This document shows, piece after piece, positions 32,150-41,914 of a stretch of 64,000 nucleotides of DNA. How positions within the stretch are numbered: position 1 is the stretch's first letter; every line of letters begins with the position of its first letter. The notes below the pieces were generated by a model, which saw only the letters and a list, made by a program, of their open reading frames with translations, ran no database searches and was not told the origin of the DNA. The DNA comes from Aedes albopictus (lineage: Eukaryota > Arthropoda > Insecta > Diptera > Culicidae): the NCBI RefSeq assembly GCF_035046485.1, contig NC_085138.1:368655238-368719237 (forward strand). The letters run 5' to 3'. The position numbers and the translations under genes were made by a program.

Positions 32150-32946
32150 CCAGTATTGTCTGTGTCGAGTAGCAGCCCAGGTGTGAATCTGAAGCTTTAC
32201 TCAACACTTCGATATCGGAATTGCTGGCTCAGGGCCAATGAAGTCATGTGATGCTCCTGTGCGAGCTAACTCATCAGCCAATTCATTTCCAGTGACGGAA
32301 GAATGGCCAGGTACCCATACAAGGTAAACAGCGTTTGCTGAATTCAGCTCCTCGATTTGAGTTCGACAAGCGATAACTATCTTCTTTGAGTGTAGAATTA
32401 GCATTTAAGACACATTAATAAAAACTAAATAATAATAATAAAGATAACTATCTTCGACCTGGAGTTGGCCGAAGCAAGTGCTTCAATAGCAGCCTGGCTA
32501 TCTGAACAGAAGTATATTACTTTGCCCATTATGTGCTACTGAAGTGCTGATTGCACTCCGCACATGCACATGCAGTGTCTACCAAGTGAGTAAGACTGAT
32601 ACAGCCTTAGCTCACGAGAATAAACACCAGCACCTGCTCGACCTTCGAGAAGGGAGCCATCAGTGTAACAAACGATGCCGTCTGAAATACTTCTTTCCAG
32701 ATATCCAGATGTCCACTCTTCCCGGGAAGGGGATTTCATGGAAAATGTCCTATATGGAAAATTACAAGCAATTGTAAGATCACTTGGAGCAAGGACAATT
32801 TTGTCCCAATTCACCAAAAGTGGAAACAACGAGATGTGTGTTAATGTGCGGTTCACAGGAGTTTCCTCTAGTAGACCGAGTACCCATAGACGGTAAGTGC
32901 AAGAAAGTGCTTCTTGTGAGATGAATGTGTAGTGGAGCAACGTCAA
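32150..32946 (-). pseudogene. LOA RNase H domain, interrupted
   Basis: The upstream part contains DGIVCYTDGSLLEGRAGAGV, with the catalytic aspartate in TDGS. The downstream part contains LVWVPGHSSVTGNELADELA, with the GHSxxxGNExAD block that carries the late histidine and aspartate. A frame change lies near 32536, and a 58-bp retroposed insert at 32385-32442 cuts the region between them. The domain removes RNA from the RNA-DNA hybrid during integration. Confidence 0.82.
32372..32455 (+). mobile_element. Tail-only retroposed insert, 58 bp, with 13-bp target duplication
   Basis: GATAACTATCTTC is at 32372-32384 and 32443-32455. The 58 bases between read TTTGAGTGTAGAATTAGC, AAGACACATTAATAAAAAC and an (AAT)n end. 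Removing the insert and one duplicate restores the LOA RNase H frame across KIVIACRTQ. It shares the AGTGTAGAATTAGCATT core with the insert at 7398-7451. Confidence 0.85.
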
Positions 32947-33387
32947 AGAGAACTTCGAGCGCTGCCGTGGGAGTTGAAGAGAATGCTCCAGACATCGCCA
33001 TTAACCACATCCTTTGGAGATGGCCTAACTTTGATTGGACCGTTTCATTTCGCCCTTTTGCCACCACACAAGACATCCATAAGCCAATATTGGCCGAACA
33101 ACAGTTGTGTAGATCAATTTGATATACTTGGGTTTTAGACCCCAAGTTGTACCAAAGGTTCGCCGGCATTGCCCGAAGGCCATACAAGCTTTCATGATTC
33201 TGAACTCAATGTGAGGTGTCCAGGAAAGCTTGGAATCAAGAATGACTCCAACGTACTTCACCTGTTCAGTCACATAAATTTCAGAATCAAAAAGACGCAA
33301 AGGTCGAACGCCATTACGGTTTCGCCTTTCCGTAAAAAGAACAATGGATGTTTTACTCGGATTAACCGAAAGGCCACCAACCCTCAA
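32947..33387 (-). pseudogene. LOA RT thumb and connection
   Basis: LSVNPSKTSIVLFTERRN and QVKYVGVILDSKLSWTPHIE are the RT thumb region, and YTTVVRPILAYGCLVWW is the connection segment. A frameshift at about 33040 then gives KLGHLQRMWLMAMSGAFSST, LOA-type sequence between RT and RNase H. Confidence 0.8.
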
Positions 33388-34089
33388 CTACCTGAAGGGC
33401 GCTTTGCATCAGGTCGAAAAGGGTGGTGATACACATACCAACTAACAATGCTAGGTAGTCGTCGGCAAAACCATAAGTAGGAAAACCGCTATTATTGAGT
33501 TGCCTCAATAGCGTATCTGCTACGAGATTCCACAAAAGCGGTGACAAGACTCCCCCTTGGGGCATCCACAAACACTCAATTTCCTAATCCCTGCTAGACG
33601 CAATGTCGAGAAGAGATATCGATTTTTGAGCATTTGGTGAATTCAATTGGAAATCATTGGAGATATACCATGACTCCGTGCGACTTCCAATATGGCATCG
33701 AAAGGCACATTGTCAAAGGCACCCTCGATATCTAAGAATACACCCAAACAAGATTGCTTTTGAGCGAATGCTTTCTCGATATCGTAAACAACCTTGTGTA
33801 GAAGAGTCACAGTAGACTTACCAGATTGGTAGGCATGTTGGTTCACATGAAGAGGCACGTTGGCCAGATGAACATCACGGATGTGATGATCCACAATGCG
33901 TTCTAAGCATTTCAGAAGAAAAGAGGTCAAACTGATAGGTCTGGAACTCTTTGCTTCTTCATACGACGTACGACCCACTTTCGGAATAAACTTCACAGTA
34001 ATATTCCGCCAGGATTTGGGAATATACCCTGTAGCAAAACTGAAAACAAGTATTTTTTACAAAACATGTTTGAAATGATCAAATCCCTT
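33388..34089 (-). pseudogene. LOA reverse transcriptase core
   Basis: RPISLTSFLLKCLERIVD (fingers), FLDIEGAFDNVPF (motif A), PQGGVLSPLLWNLVADTLL (motif B) and TYGFADDYLALLV (motif C) all keep their catalytic residues. They lie in two frames because of a break near 33580-33640. This is the polymerase that primes on nicked target DNA. Confidence 0.85.
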
Positions 34090-34763
34090 CTAAAGCAAAA
34101 TAGGATAAATCCCATCTGCCCCAGGAGATTTGAAAGGAGCAAAGCTATTAAGTTCCCACTCAATTGATTCTATAGTTACAATACTCCGAGCCGAAGCCAG
34201 GGAATCGTAACTACAAGAAAAGACATCAAGTTCATCCGAAGATGTAATATCCACACATCCAGGGAAGTGTGTGCTGAATGAGCATTCCAGAACTTCCTCA
34301 TCAGAGGAAGTCAGATCGCCATTTGGCAAACGAAGTTCGTTCACTCGGAAATCCTTAGATTTTGCAAGGATTTTATTTAACCGACTGACTTCACTCAAAC
34401 TGGAAACATTTGTACAAAGGTTTTTCCAGCCGGATCGTTCAGCAGACCGGAGAGCTTTCCTGTAGGCCTTGCGAGCCGACCTGAAAGCCTCCGAACCAGC
34501 CGAACGTCGTCTGTTCCAACTCTTTCTACATTGTTTCCTGAGTTTCGCCAGATCAGAGTTCCACCAAGGGGTTCCTCTTGTGATCTTCACAGACCGTAGA
34601 GGGCATGCTTCTTCAAAAGCTTTGATGAAGGTCGTTGTAGTATCAACGACATCATCTAAATCACTTGGAGTGTCAATGGATGGTGAGTATCTATGAAATT
34701 CGGCCGCAACCAAATCAGTAAAAAGATCCCAGTTTGTTAACCGGGGATTCCTGAAACGCAATG
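34090..34763 (-). pseudogene. LOA ORF2 linker and RT entry
   Basis: GTPWWNSDLAKLRKQCRKSW and RKAYRKALRSAERSGWKNLC form the basic linker between endonuclease and RT. ELNSFAPFKSPGADGIYPIL is the RT entry. The segment is open for 223 codons and abuts the endonuclease frame without a gap. Confidence 0.82.
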
Positions 34764-35470
34764 TTAGCGATGGTCAGATAAAGATTCTTCATCTGACACA
34801 TGCCAATTGGTCAGCTCGTGACTAATTCTACTAGAGCAAAGCGTTATGTCTAACACGTCCTCTCTAGCAGATACCATGAAGGTTGGACGGTTGCCTATGT
34901 TAAGTAATGCAAGATCTGTACTACTTAAGTACTCCATCAAACTGGAGCCTCTCAAGTTAATGTCTGAGCTGCCCCAGATGATATGGTGAGCATTAGCATC
35001 ACTGCCAACAATTAGCGGAAGGCCTTTTGAAGTACAGTATGCGATGACTTGTTTGAAAGCATCCGTAGGGGATGGTTCATCATGCGGTAAATAAACCGAA
35101 CAATAGACGTATTTCCTGTTGAGGTTTCCAACAGATACATCAATTGTGATAGCACATACATCTCTGGTGGTTACTTCAGAGATGAGTGTAGCAACTATTG
35201 CGTTGTTGACAAGCACACAGGCTCGAGGCATGACACGTGAGTTTGCAATTTCATGTTTACTGAAAGTAGCAAACACCGGGTTCACAAGGTTTCCTAGACA
35301 GAAATTCCCCTTACGGAAGTAAGGTTCTTGGACCAAGGCCACTTGGGCACCTACAATTTCAACGATTCCAAATACTCGTTCCTTCAACAAATCGGCGAGT
35401 ATGCGGGTGCTCCTTTTGAAGTTGCAAGATCGGCACAGTTGAGCTTAGCAAGGCTTAGAGTCTTGGGCTT
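34764..35470 (-). pseudogene. LOA endonuclease domain
   Basis: The reading starts near 35465 as SLAKLNCADLATSKGA and passes a stop near 35391. It continues as GAQVALVQEPYF, PRACVLVNNAIVATLI, LIVGSDANAHHIIWGSSDIN and NWHVSDEESLSDHR. The DANAHH and SDH catalytic blocks are kept. This APE-type domain would make the first nick at the target. Confidence 0.85.
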
Positions 35471-36300
35471 GCAATAGCAACCCCTCCCACTTCGCTGTCA
35501 GTCTGCGCGGGGTAGGTTACCCGATTTTCTCTAAGGCTCCATCCTGCCAAATGCTATGATATCTTGCATCCAATTATGGTAATGTTAGATAAATGGGTTC
35601 GTTTTTTTATATGGATAATTGACTAAATGCTTTATCATTGCTCGAAATAACTCCAATTCAACGTAATACAATAATGACTTTTTCGAAGCCAATTTGTATC
35701 AAAAGATTTAATAAGGTTCATCAGAAAGTTTGATGTAATGATCATTCCCCATTACTGCATTTCTCGTGTCCTACATAATGACGGCGGATGGCTAGTGGCT
35801 ACCGCTGGGTTCGTGCTCGCATCATTTGCATTCTAATGAAGCGTAAGGTGTGAAAATTATCCCTATCGTGTTGCTGCAACCAAATGCACACTACCTGCTG
35901 CAGCAGTATGGCGGTGCTGAATGAAATTTGGAATTAATATGTGAACAAGATATGGAGCAAAATTTAATGGGCTTTTGAGCGACAACAAGCGAATAAAAAG
36001 CGAATAACAACATCGAAATTTGCCCCAAGGTAAATGTGCATGCGTCTGCTTTGCGTTCAATAATTATAATGCTTGCAAATGCTTCTGATTTTGGATATAA
36101 TCAGTGTTGGCGGCTGGTAAAATATTTCAGCTTGTTACATATGCAATGCACTCCGATGGTGTCTTGAGCTCGAATTACGTTAACGACACAACACCGAATG
36201 GGTAATTATGATATAGATATATTACTTATTAGTCTTTACCATGTTTTGTCAAATGCAATTGAGTCAAAACAAATTCTATCAAAATATATTTGTCCAACTG
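35471..36300. other. Unassigned sequence
   Basis: Possible decayed ORF1 remains lie just left of 35530, but no domain is readable. The rest shows no recognisable feature. Confidence 0.3.
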
Positions 36301-36460
36301 CCCAAGTAACACACTTGCCACAGAAGAGCCACGGCGGCGCAGGTTTTTGTTGCGCAGAAGTCACTGTAAGTATTTATTTGTTAGAAGTAAGTCACAGTAA
36401 CTTCTGCACAACGAAAACCTGCGCCGCCATGACTCTTCTATGACAAGTGTGTTACTTGGG
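36301..36460. mobile_element. Palindromic MITE, 160 bp
   Basis: Starts CCCAAGTAACACACTTG and ends with its complement. Arms of about 70 bases match almost perfectly (CAGAAGAGCCACGGCGGCGC against its complement) around a short central spacer. No clear target duplication was found. Confidence 0.8.
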
Positions 36461-36465
36461 TGAAT

Positions 36466-36730
36466 ATTTCAGGCCAAACATTTCAATAGGTCCTATCTGC
36501 ATTTGAGAGGCTCTCTGTGTTCACTTTCTCTTTCAATTATTGCAATGTAATGGTACACTTTTCAACTATTTTTTGCAGTACAAATTAAAAGACGACTGTT
36601 CTGACTATCGTTCAATGCAAGGAGACAATCATAAATACAAATAAACAGCTGAGATATTAACGAAAGAGAGGGAAACCAAAAAGAGCCTCTCTTCTGCAGA
36701 TTGGACCTTTAGACATGTTTGGCCTGATTT
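36466..36730. mobile_element. Inverted-repeat MITE, 257 bp, possible 4-bp duplication
   Basis: The ends read CAGGCCAAACATTTC and the complement of CAGGCCAAACATGTC. Matching continues through GGTCC, ATCTGCA and GAGAGGCTCT for about 55 bases. ATTT at 36466-36469 and 36727-36730 may be the target duplication. Confidence 0.65.
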
Positions 36731-36939
36731 GTCTGAAAGATTGAGCATGGCATGAGTAGTACCCTTCTTCAGTCCATGCCCCTAAACTTACTTACTTTCA
36801 TGCGTGATATCTTTGGGGGGTTTATTGGCATTTCAGTCTAATTTGGTCAATTAAAAACAACTATATGTTTTCTTAACCCGACGTTTCGGTCCTTATTGGA
36901 CCTTTTTCAAGGACTCGTGACCTGCGTGAGCAGGTTTTC

Positions 36940-37310
36940 TGGGATCCAGTCTAACGATTACTTACAGATTTCATTCCCATCCCTGTGTAGACTACGGCCG
37001 ACTCGCCCCCACTTTCGGTTCCGAATTTCTGTCGCTATAGGATTTTGATGACATCGACGATGGAGCTCCACGTTCAAGATCCAATTGTGAGGTCACCATA
37101 CACAAATTATATACCGTAGGCATCTATTGATGGAGACCTGCAGCCGTTGAGTGTTCTCCACTGATACACAACAGGTTTCACTAGCGTACAGCTGCAAGGA
37201 TTTCACGTTTGAGATGAAAATTCGGATTTTGCTGCGTTGACTAATCTGACCGTTTTTCCATACATTTCTTAATCTCGCAAAAGTAGCCCTCGCCATCTTG
37301 ATCCGCGTAC
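36940..37310 (-). pseudogene. LINE C-terminal region
   Basis: RIKMARATFARLRNVWKNGQ, SNVKSLQLYASETCCVS and QVSINRCLRYIICVW, then after a stop PHNWILNVELHRRCHQNPI and GRSLHRDGNEICK, follow the order of a known family of LINE ORF C-termini (YGCETW ... CLRxI ... RRDGNEICK). Cysteine and glycine of YGCETW are altered. A SINE has inserted at its 5' side, at 37312-37520. Confidence 0.75.
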
Positions 37311-37311
37311 T

Positions 37312-37525
37312 TAAAAAAAAGACACGGACACGTTCAATGCTTCCAGTGAGCTTTTCGCTCTTTGAAGGAAGCACGACACTAGACAAAGGACTAGCATGCA
37401 ACGTCCAGTGGCACAGCTGAAAACTTTTCCTGACAGCTGCGGCGGGAATTGAACCCGCGCTCCTCAGCACGATGCTACTAAGAGCTTGGTGACCCTAGCC
37501 GCACGACCACGGAGCCGCACCATAT
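37312..37525 (-). mobile_element. tRNA-derived SINE
   Basis: The minus strand begins GCGGCTCCGTGGTCGTGCGG (A box region), has GCGGGTTCAATTCCCGC (B box) about 50 bases on, and ends in an A-tract at about 37312-37319. It interrupts the LINE C-terminal region just before RIKMARATF. Confidence 0.75.
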
Positions 37526-37646
37526 ACTTATGTCGATTTAGTGCCACCATCGGTCGCCATTGGGCTAAAATGATTTTGGAAGCTTTCAACATTTTCCACT
37601 AGCTAGCTAGAAAAGCCTAGCTACCGTGAAGCTGGAAGGGTTGACC

Positions 37647-38718
37647 ATTTTAACTAGGGACAATGGAAATTCGCGGCAAATTTTCTTAAATTTCGCGGAC
37701 GGATATTGTGAAATTCGCGGAGATTTCGCGGCTCCATATTTTTGACCGTATTGTTTAAAAAACACCAATTTTAAAAGCAAATAGGATAATTTACTTGGAT
37801 TTTGTGAGACGTTATCATAAACCCCCCGAACAGGTATCAAATTTGATGAAAAATCAGAAAAAAAACATATGTAAATTGCATTAAACTTTTATTATGCTGG
37901 ATTCGAAATTGTCAATAACTTTACATTGAAAAGAGTTCTGGAGCTCGATTTGAATAGGTCGTATGTGCTTTCGTCGATTAAAAATTCGATCAGTTGGATT
38001 CGCTTATTGTAGCGAAAACCGTTGAAATTGAACAAAGTTGATACATACAGCAAAATCCTCACAAAATAAGCTTTCCATTCCATCATCAAAAGTCTCAAAA
38101 ATATCTTTCATATTGCTACAATAACTAAAATAAACTGATCGAATTTTATATCGACAAAAGCACATACGACCTATTCAAATCGAGCTCCAGAGTTATTTGC
38201 TTTTTATGTTTGAACATTTAAAATTAGTGGAATTTTACAATTGGGTTTTTAAATTAAGAAAAATGTATCGATTTTTTGATTTTATACGAAAGAGCACCGT
38301 TTTTTGAGCCACTATGATTTTTTCAGATTTTTAGAACTTTATTTTGATACCTAAAATCAATTTCAAAGAGATTTTTTGAAATCACCTTTTGACAGCTGGG
38401 TAACTGTTTGACAGCTCCACCCAGTACAAAATGCGACGAGGGGTGATTCGACAAATCGCTCCCATACAAACTTCAAATTGATTTTTAAATAGGTTCCCGG
38501 GTACCAAAATTCATGAAAATTTGGATTTCGGCTCAGTTTTGCATGCAGATTCAGAATATGGAATTATCTCAACACCGCTAAAGAAGCCAATTATTTTCAG
38601 AATTTTGTCAGATTTCGCGGCATTTCGCGGGATTTCTTAAATTTCGCGAGCATTGCCCAATTTCGCGGATTTCGCGGCTTCCGCGAAATCGCGAATTTCC
38701 ATTGTCCCTAATTTTAAC
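37647..38718. mobile_element. hAT-like element, 1056 bp, 8-bp target duplication
   Basis: ATTTTAAC is at 37647-37654 and 38711-38718. The element starts TAGGGACAATGGAAATTCGC and ends with its complement. Subterminal sequence is full of TTTCGCGG repeats on both sides. It contains a separate foldback element at 37938-38190. There is no transposase. Confidence 0.87.
37934..38194. mobile_element. Foldback MITE nested in the hAT-like element, 253 bp
   Basis: Starts CTGGAGCTCGATTTGAATAG and ends with the exact complement. Arms match for about 80 bases, through TCGTATGTGCTTT and AATTCGATCAGTT. AGTT at 37934-37937 and 38191-38194 is a possible 4-bp target duplication. Confidence 0.8.
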
Positions 38719-38737
38719 ATTCAATGATTCTGTGTAA

Positions 38738-38775
38738 AGAATTAGCCTAAGTAAAAATTCACGAAAAAAAAAAAC
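38738..38775 (+). repeat. Isolated AGAATTAGC retroposon tail
   Basis: AGAATTAGCCTAAGTAAAAA, TTCACG and an A-tract match the 3' tail of the SINE at 20572-20776 with no tRNA-like head. It lies in the old LINE beside the hAT-like element. No target duplication could be fixed. Confidence 0.6.
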
Positions 38776-38779
38776 ACCT

Positions 38780-39097
38780 TGTCTTGTTGACGATGATAAT
38801 AAGACCTGCTGCCGAGGAATCTAGGCTAGATCATCGAGCTTACTCTGCATATCCGAGCACCGTTGCGTCAGGAGAGCAACATCAACATCATCAGTCAGTT
38901 CGATGTTATTTAGGTGCTAGCCCAGTCAACACATGACCGCATATGATGTTGAATAGGATGCAAAAATGGAGGCGCTATTCAACGTCATATAAGACTGTGT
39001 TAACGGGGGGGCTGCCACAGCAACCCACGATTTGCTTCACGATCAATCTCACCTACCAGGATTCCATCGATTACGATGAGGAAAAGTAGCGGTGATG
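38780..39097 (-). pseudogene. LINE RT fragment, motifs around B-C, split by a small MITE
   Basis: 39097-39010 reads SPLLFLIVIDGILVGEID and then NRGLLWQP. 38930-38780 reads NIELTDDVDVALLTQRCSDM and then SKLDDLA. These correspond to the segments just before and at motif C (a FADD-type block altered to LTDD). The MITE at 38931-39006 lies between them. Confidence 0.72.
38931..39006. mobile_element. Small MITE, about 76 bp
   Basis: CCCAGTCAACACA at the left and the complement of CCCGTTAACACA at the right bracket ATATGATGTTGAATAG and its near complement. The element sits inside LINE coding sequence. The CCCAGTCAACC end of the MITE at 5998-6142 is similar. Confidence 0.65.
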
Positions 39098-39188
39098 GTA
39101 TACATACAGAGAAACAGACGAAACACTTAGAACAAATTTCATTAAAAAACATCGTCACAGAAACATAATCGCCCAATGCAAACGTACT

Positions 39189-40318
39189 GTGTATAGTAGC
39201 GTGGGACACAAAAAGACATTTTACTCCTGTACACTTTTTGAGTTCCATTTTGGCCCCATATCAACTGTACAAAATTTCAGCTCGATCGGAGAAACTATAT
39301 TTTAGCGCCAGCCGTTTTAAGTTTTCATACGATTTACTATGGGGAAAATCTCCTTTTCAAAGAAAAATCGCCACAGGTTGCCCCTTAATCCCTGAAAATA
39401 TATAGATGAACGATTTCTGTTGGAAATTTGACGAGGAACAAACCTTCTGAAGACCGCAAAGCGATCTAATGCACGTGGAAAAAGTTATTAACTGAAAACC
39501 GAATGGCATGCCAACGCTGTTTAACATGTAAGGAATAACAATAAATAATAAAATCTCGTCATTTTATCGATCGGGAAAAACTTTATAACTTTTTCCACGA
39601 ATGTCGCATCACTTTGTGGTCTTCGAAGGTCTGATTCCTCGTGAAGTTATCTACAGAAATTATTCAACGACTTATTTTTAGGGATCATTGGGTGAACTCA
39701 AGCGATTTTTCTTTGAAGAAGTAAATTTTCCCCATAGTAAATCGTATGAAAAACTAAGAATGGCTGGCGCTAAAATATAGTTTCTTCGATCGATCTGAAA
39801 TTTTGCACAGTTGATATGGGCAGTGCTGAAAAATTCATTTCGTCATATCTAAATTCAACCACCTACAGCTCATTTTTGAAGCTGAACCTGAGAATATGGT
39901 ATATGAAAAACTTGTGCGGCTAAACCAGTTCTGTAAAAAAGTCACGGAAAAACCGCTATTTTTCGAATATTGAGGGTAAATGTCACGGACTACCTTCGAA
40001 AAATGCAAATGATATTCACGGTGAATATCATTTAGCATTTTTCAAAGGTAGTCCGTGACATTTACCTTAAATATTCGAAAAATAGCGGTTTTTCCATGAC
40101 TTTCTTACAGAACTGGTTTAGGCGCACAAGTTTTTCATATACCATATTCTCAGGTTCAGCTTCAAAAATGAGCTGTAGGTGGTTGAATTTAGATATGACG
40201 AAATGAAATTTTCAGCACTGGATATGGGACCAAAATGAAACACAAAAAGTATACAGGAGTTGAAGTTTTCCATTTTTTATATTTTCCCATATAAACCGTG
40301 TACCAGGCTAGTGTATAG
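39189..40318. mobile_element. hAT-like element G, 8-bp duplication, nested in F
   Basis: GTGTATAG lies at 39189-39196 and 40311-40318. Ends read TAGCGTGGGACAC and the complement of TAGCCTGGTACAC. Long inner arms (CATTTTGGCCCCATATCAAC and GATTTACTATGGGGAAAAT blocks) are inverted copies. The net length without the palindrome P is about 706 bp. No transposase is present. Confidence 0.87.
39813..40228. mobile_element. Near-perfect 400-bp palindrome P, 8-bp duplication, innermost
   Basis: GATATGGG is at 39813-39820 and 40221-40228. The 400 bases between (39821-40220) are a nearly perfect palindrome centred at about 40020, with at most one unpaired base at the centre (GATATTCAC against GTGAATATC). 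Ends start CAGTGCTGAAAA. CAGTG ends with an 8-bp duplication fit hAT. It is the youngest of the four. Confidence 0.92.
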
Positions 40319-40715
40319 ATAGTAGAGTAAACATAGATCCGCGGACACCGCTGACTAAAATGTTTCAAACGTGTAAGTAGTAATTTTCAAGAGTGTGACG
40401 GTTGAACATGACGTCATGCGCTCCATTGATGTTGTCCAAATCGTGACGTCATGCTCGTTTGGATACAGATTTTGACAGTTCCTTTGGATACAACGGATTC
40501 ATCAACACGGATCACTGTTTACTCTACTATCTATAGTACTGTGTATGGCCCGGCCCCTAGATGGCGGTAGTGAGCAAACGTCAAACAGGAGCAAAAATGA
40601 TACCAGCGTCGTGAGGGGTAGATCGACCAAATACTGTATATTTGAATCAACCGTTGAAAAGGGAATCGATGGGAAGCAATGAGAGTGTGACGTCTGTTTC
40701 TCTGTGGTATACATC

Positions 40716-40860
40716 CAGCAACGAACCGCATGGGATCGGACAAGACACCGGTGTGCAGTACTCTGCACGAAAATGCCCTGTACTATGCTTCAATGAGGCC
40801 GATGATTTTGTCAGTGACATCCTTGCGCTTGTTGGGAATACTCATTTGCAATAGTTATAC
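40716..40860 (-). pseudogene. LINE RT fragment upstream of MITE E
   Basis: KIIGLIEA, a stop, YRAFSCRVLHTG then VLSDPMRFVAGCIP lead directly, across the MITE E insertion, into SPLLFLIVID at 39097. That is the motif B region (GVRQGCILSP in relatives) with glutamine and glycine lost. Confidence 0.7.
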
Positions 40861-40919
40861 TCACTTGCTTTTATCTCCGTTCAGAGGCATGCTATCAAAA
40901 AACGATGTATGAAGGACAT

Positions 40920-41728
40920 TTAACTCCTAAACTACCAAGGGTCCAAAAAAAGTCGGAAGTCCAACTTTGACAAGGCATTTCTCGGCCGTTTTTCAACCGA
41001 TTTCAAAACTTTTTTTTTGCGATGGAACCGGACAGGTTTCAAGAACAGCGTCCATTTAAAAGATTTCAAAATAGATGCGTCTACCCAAAGTTATTAAACA
41101 AAAGGCACTTCCTAGTTTTTTTTGAGAACGCCTTTTTTGCACACTTTGACCAATAAAATAAAATTTAAAGCGATGACATATGATTTTTCGACCCTAAATC
41201 ATGCGTACAGCCGGAATGAACATGTTTATGCAAAATAAGTGATTTTTCAGTACACTGATATTTTAATTTACTGAAAAACTTGCTAAAATACCCTATTTTT
41301 CACATAAAATAAGCAATAAATCAAAATTTAAAGCGATGACATATAGTTTTTTTGACTTAAATTGTTCGTAGGATTATACTGGACATTTTTGATTAACTAT
41401 AAAAATGTTTTAATTACACTCTTATTTTGTTTTACCCGAAGAACTACGAAAATTCCATATTTTTTACAAAAAGTAGTCAACAAAACTAAAATTAAAACGA
41501 TAACTTGTAGTTTTTTAGCCTTGAATTGTTCTTAGTAATTTGGGGGACATACTTGAAGAATAATAGTGGACGCTGTTCTTGAAACCTGTCCGGTTCCATC
41601 GCAAAAAAAAGTTTTGAAATCGGTTGAAAAACGGCCGAGAAATGCCTTGTCAAAGTTGGACTTACGACTTTTTTTGGACCCTTGGTAGTTCGCGGGAGTT
41701 TTTACCCCCTCAGTAGTTTAAGTGTTAA
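40920..41728. mobile_element. piggyBac-like MITE, 801 bp, TTAA-flanked
   Basis: TTAA lies at 40920-40923 and 41725-41728. Long inverted ends of about 130 bases contain GGGTCCAAAAAAAGTCGGAA, GCGATGGAACCGGACAGG and their complements. The left end lacks 28 bases between two ACTACC words that the right end and the copy at 61502 keep. The core holds two and a half tandem units of about 164 bp. TTAA indicates a piggyBac-type transposase. Confidence 0.85.
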
Positions 41729-41738
41729 ATTGCAATGT

Positions 41739-41914
41739 TATCTAAAATTTTATCGAATAAAGTAAGCGTCGCACACGCATACCAAAGTCGTGAGAGAGCT
41801 ATGAGCACGAGGTGAGAAAAATGAGTATAATTTAGACTCTCCTCGTGCTCGCAGCTCTCTAATGAATCCTGTATACGTGTGTGACATCTACTTTATTCGG
41901 CAAACTTTTAGATA
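41739..41914. mobile_element. TA-flanked MITE, 172 bp
   Basis: TA lies at 41739-41740 and 41913-41914. Ends read TCTAAAATTTTATCGAATAA and the complement of TCTAAAAGTTTGCCGAATAA. Further inner blocks pair (GTCGCACACG, GAGCACGAGG). It adjoins the TTAA element by only ten bases. Confidence 0.75.

Larger units (their letters stand above)
31784..35470 (-). mobile_element. LOA-clade (Lian-like) non-LTR retrotransposon, long ORF2 copy
   Basis: On the minus strand the full ORF2 order is present: endonuclease (35470-34764), linker (34763-34090), reverse transcriptase (34089-33025), connection, RNase H (about 32780-32210) and a C-terminal cysteine-rich region (32143-31784). Several frameshifts and one 58-bp insertion disrupt it. 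An RNase H domain together with the DANAHH endonuclease motif points to the LOA clade, which includes Lian of Aedes. ORF1 and the 3' untranslated end are not seen. Confidence 0.85.
39184..40543. mobile_element. MITE F, 8-bp duplication, nested in E
   Basis: GTACTGTG is at 39184-39191 and 40536-40543. Ends read TATAGATAGTAGAGTAAACA (seen complete at the right end) and the left end is cut after TATAG by element G. Without G, F is 222 bp, very close to its relative of 224 bp at 43311-43534, with which it shares CGTGACGTCATGCTCGTTTG. Confidence 0.85.
39098..40714. mobile_element. MITE E, 8-bp duplication, outermost of a four-level nest
   Basis: GTATACAT lies at 39098-39105 and 40707-40714. Ends read ACAGAGAAACAGACG and the complement of CACAGAGAAACAGACGTCAC. 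Without the nested element F and one copy of its duplication, E is about 249 bp. The second copy at 57421-57935 is 258 bp without its own SINE insertion. Removing E rejoins the LINE RT reading at RFVAGCIPSPLLFLIVID. Confidence 0.88.
36790..40860 (-). mobile_element. Old LINE of uncertain clade, expanded by nested insertions
   Basis: Four coding fragments in correct order on the minus strand belong to one reverse transcriptase: 40860-40716 with 39097-39010, 38930-38780, and 37310-36940. About 3 kb of SINE, hAT-like and MITE sequence separates them. Each junction makes sense when the inserts are removed. The clade was not identified with confidence. Confidence 0.75.

Noticed and set aside
36880..36920. 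A regulatory element (GACGTTTCGGTCC with AAAAAGGTCC complement)
   Set aside because: It directly follows the LINE C-terminal reading on the minus strand and is better explained as its 3' untranslated region.
37440..37520. A tRNA gene on the minus strand
   Set aside because: It continues into a SINE body with an A-tail, and it interrupts a LINE coding region.
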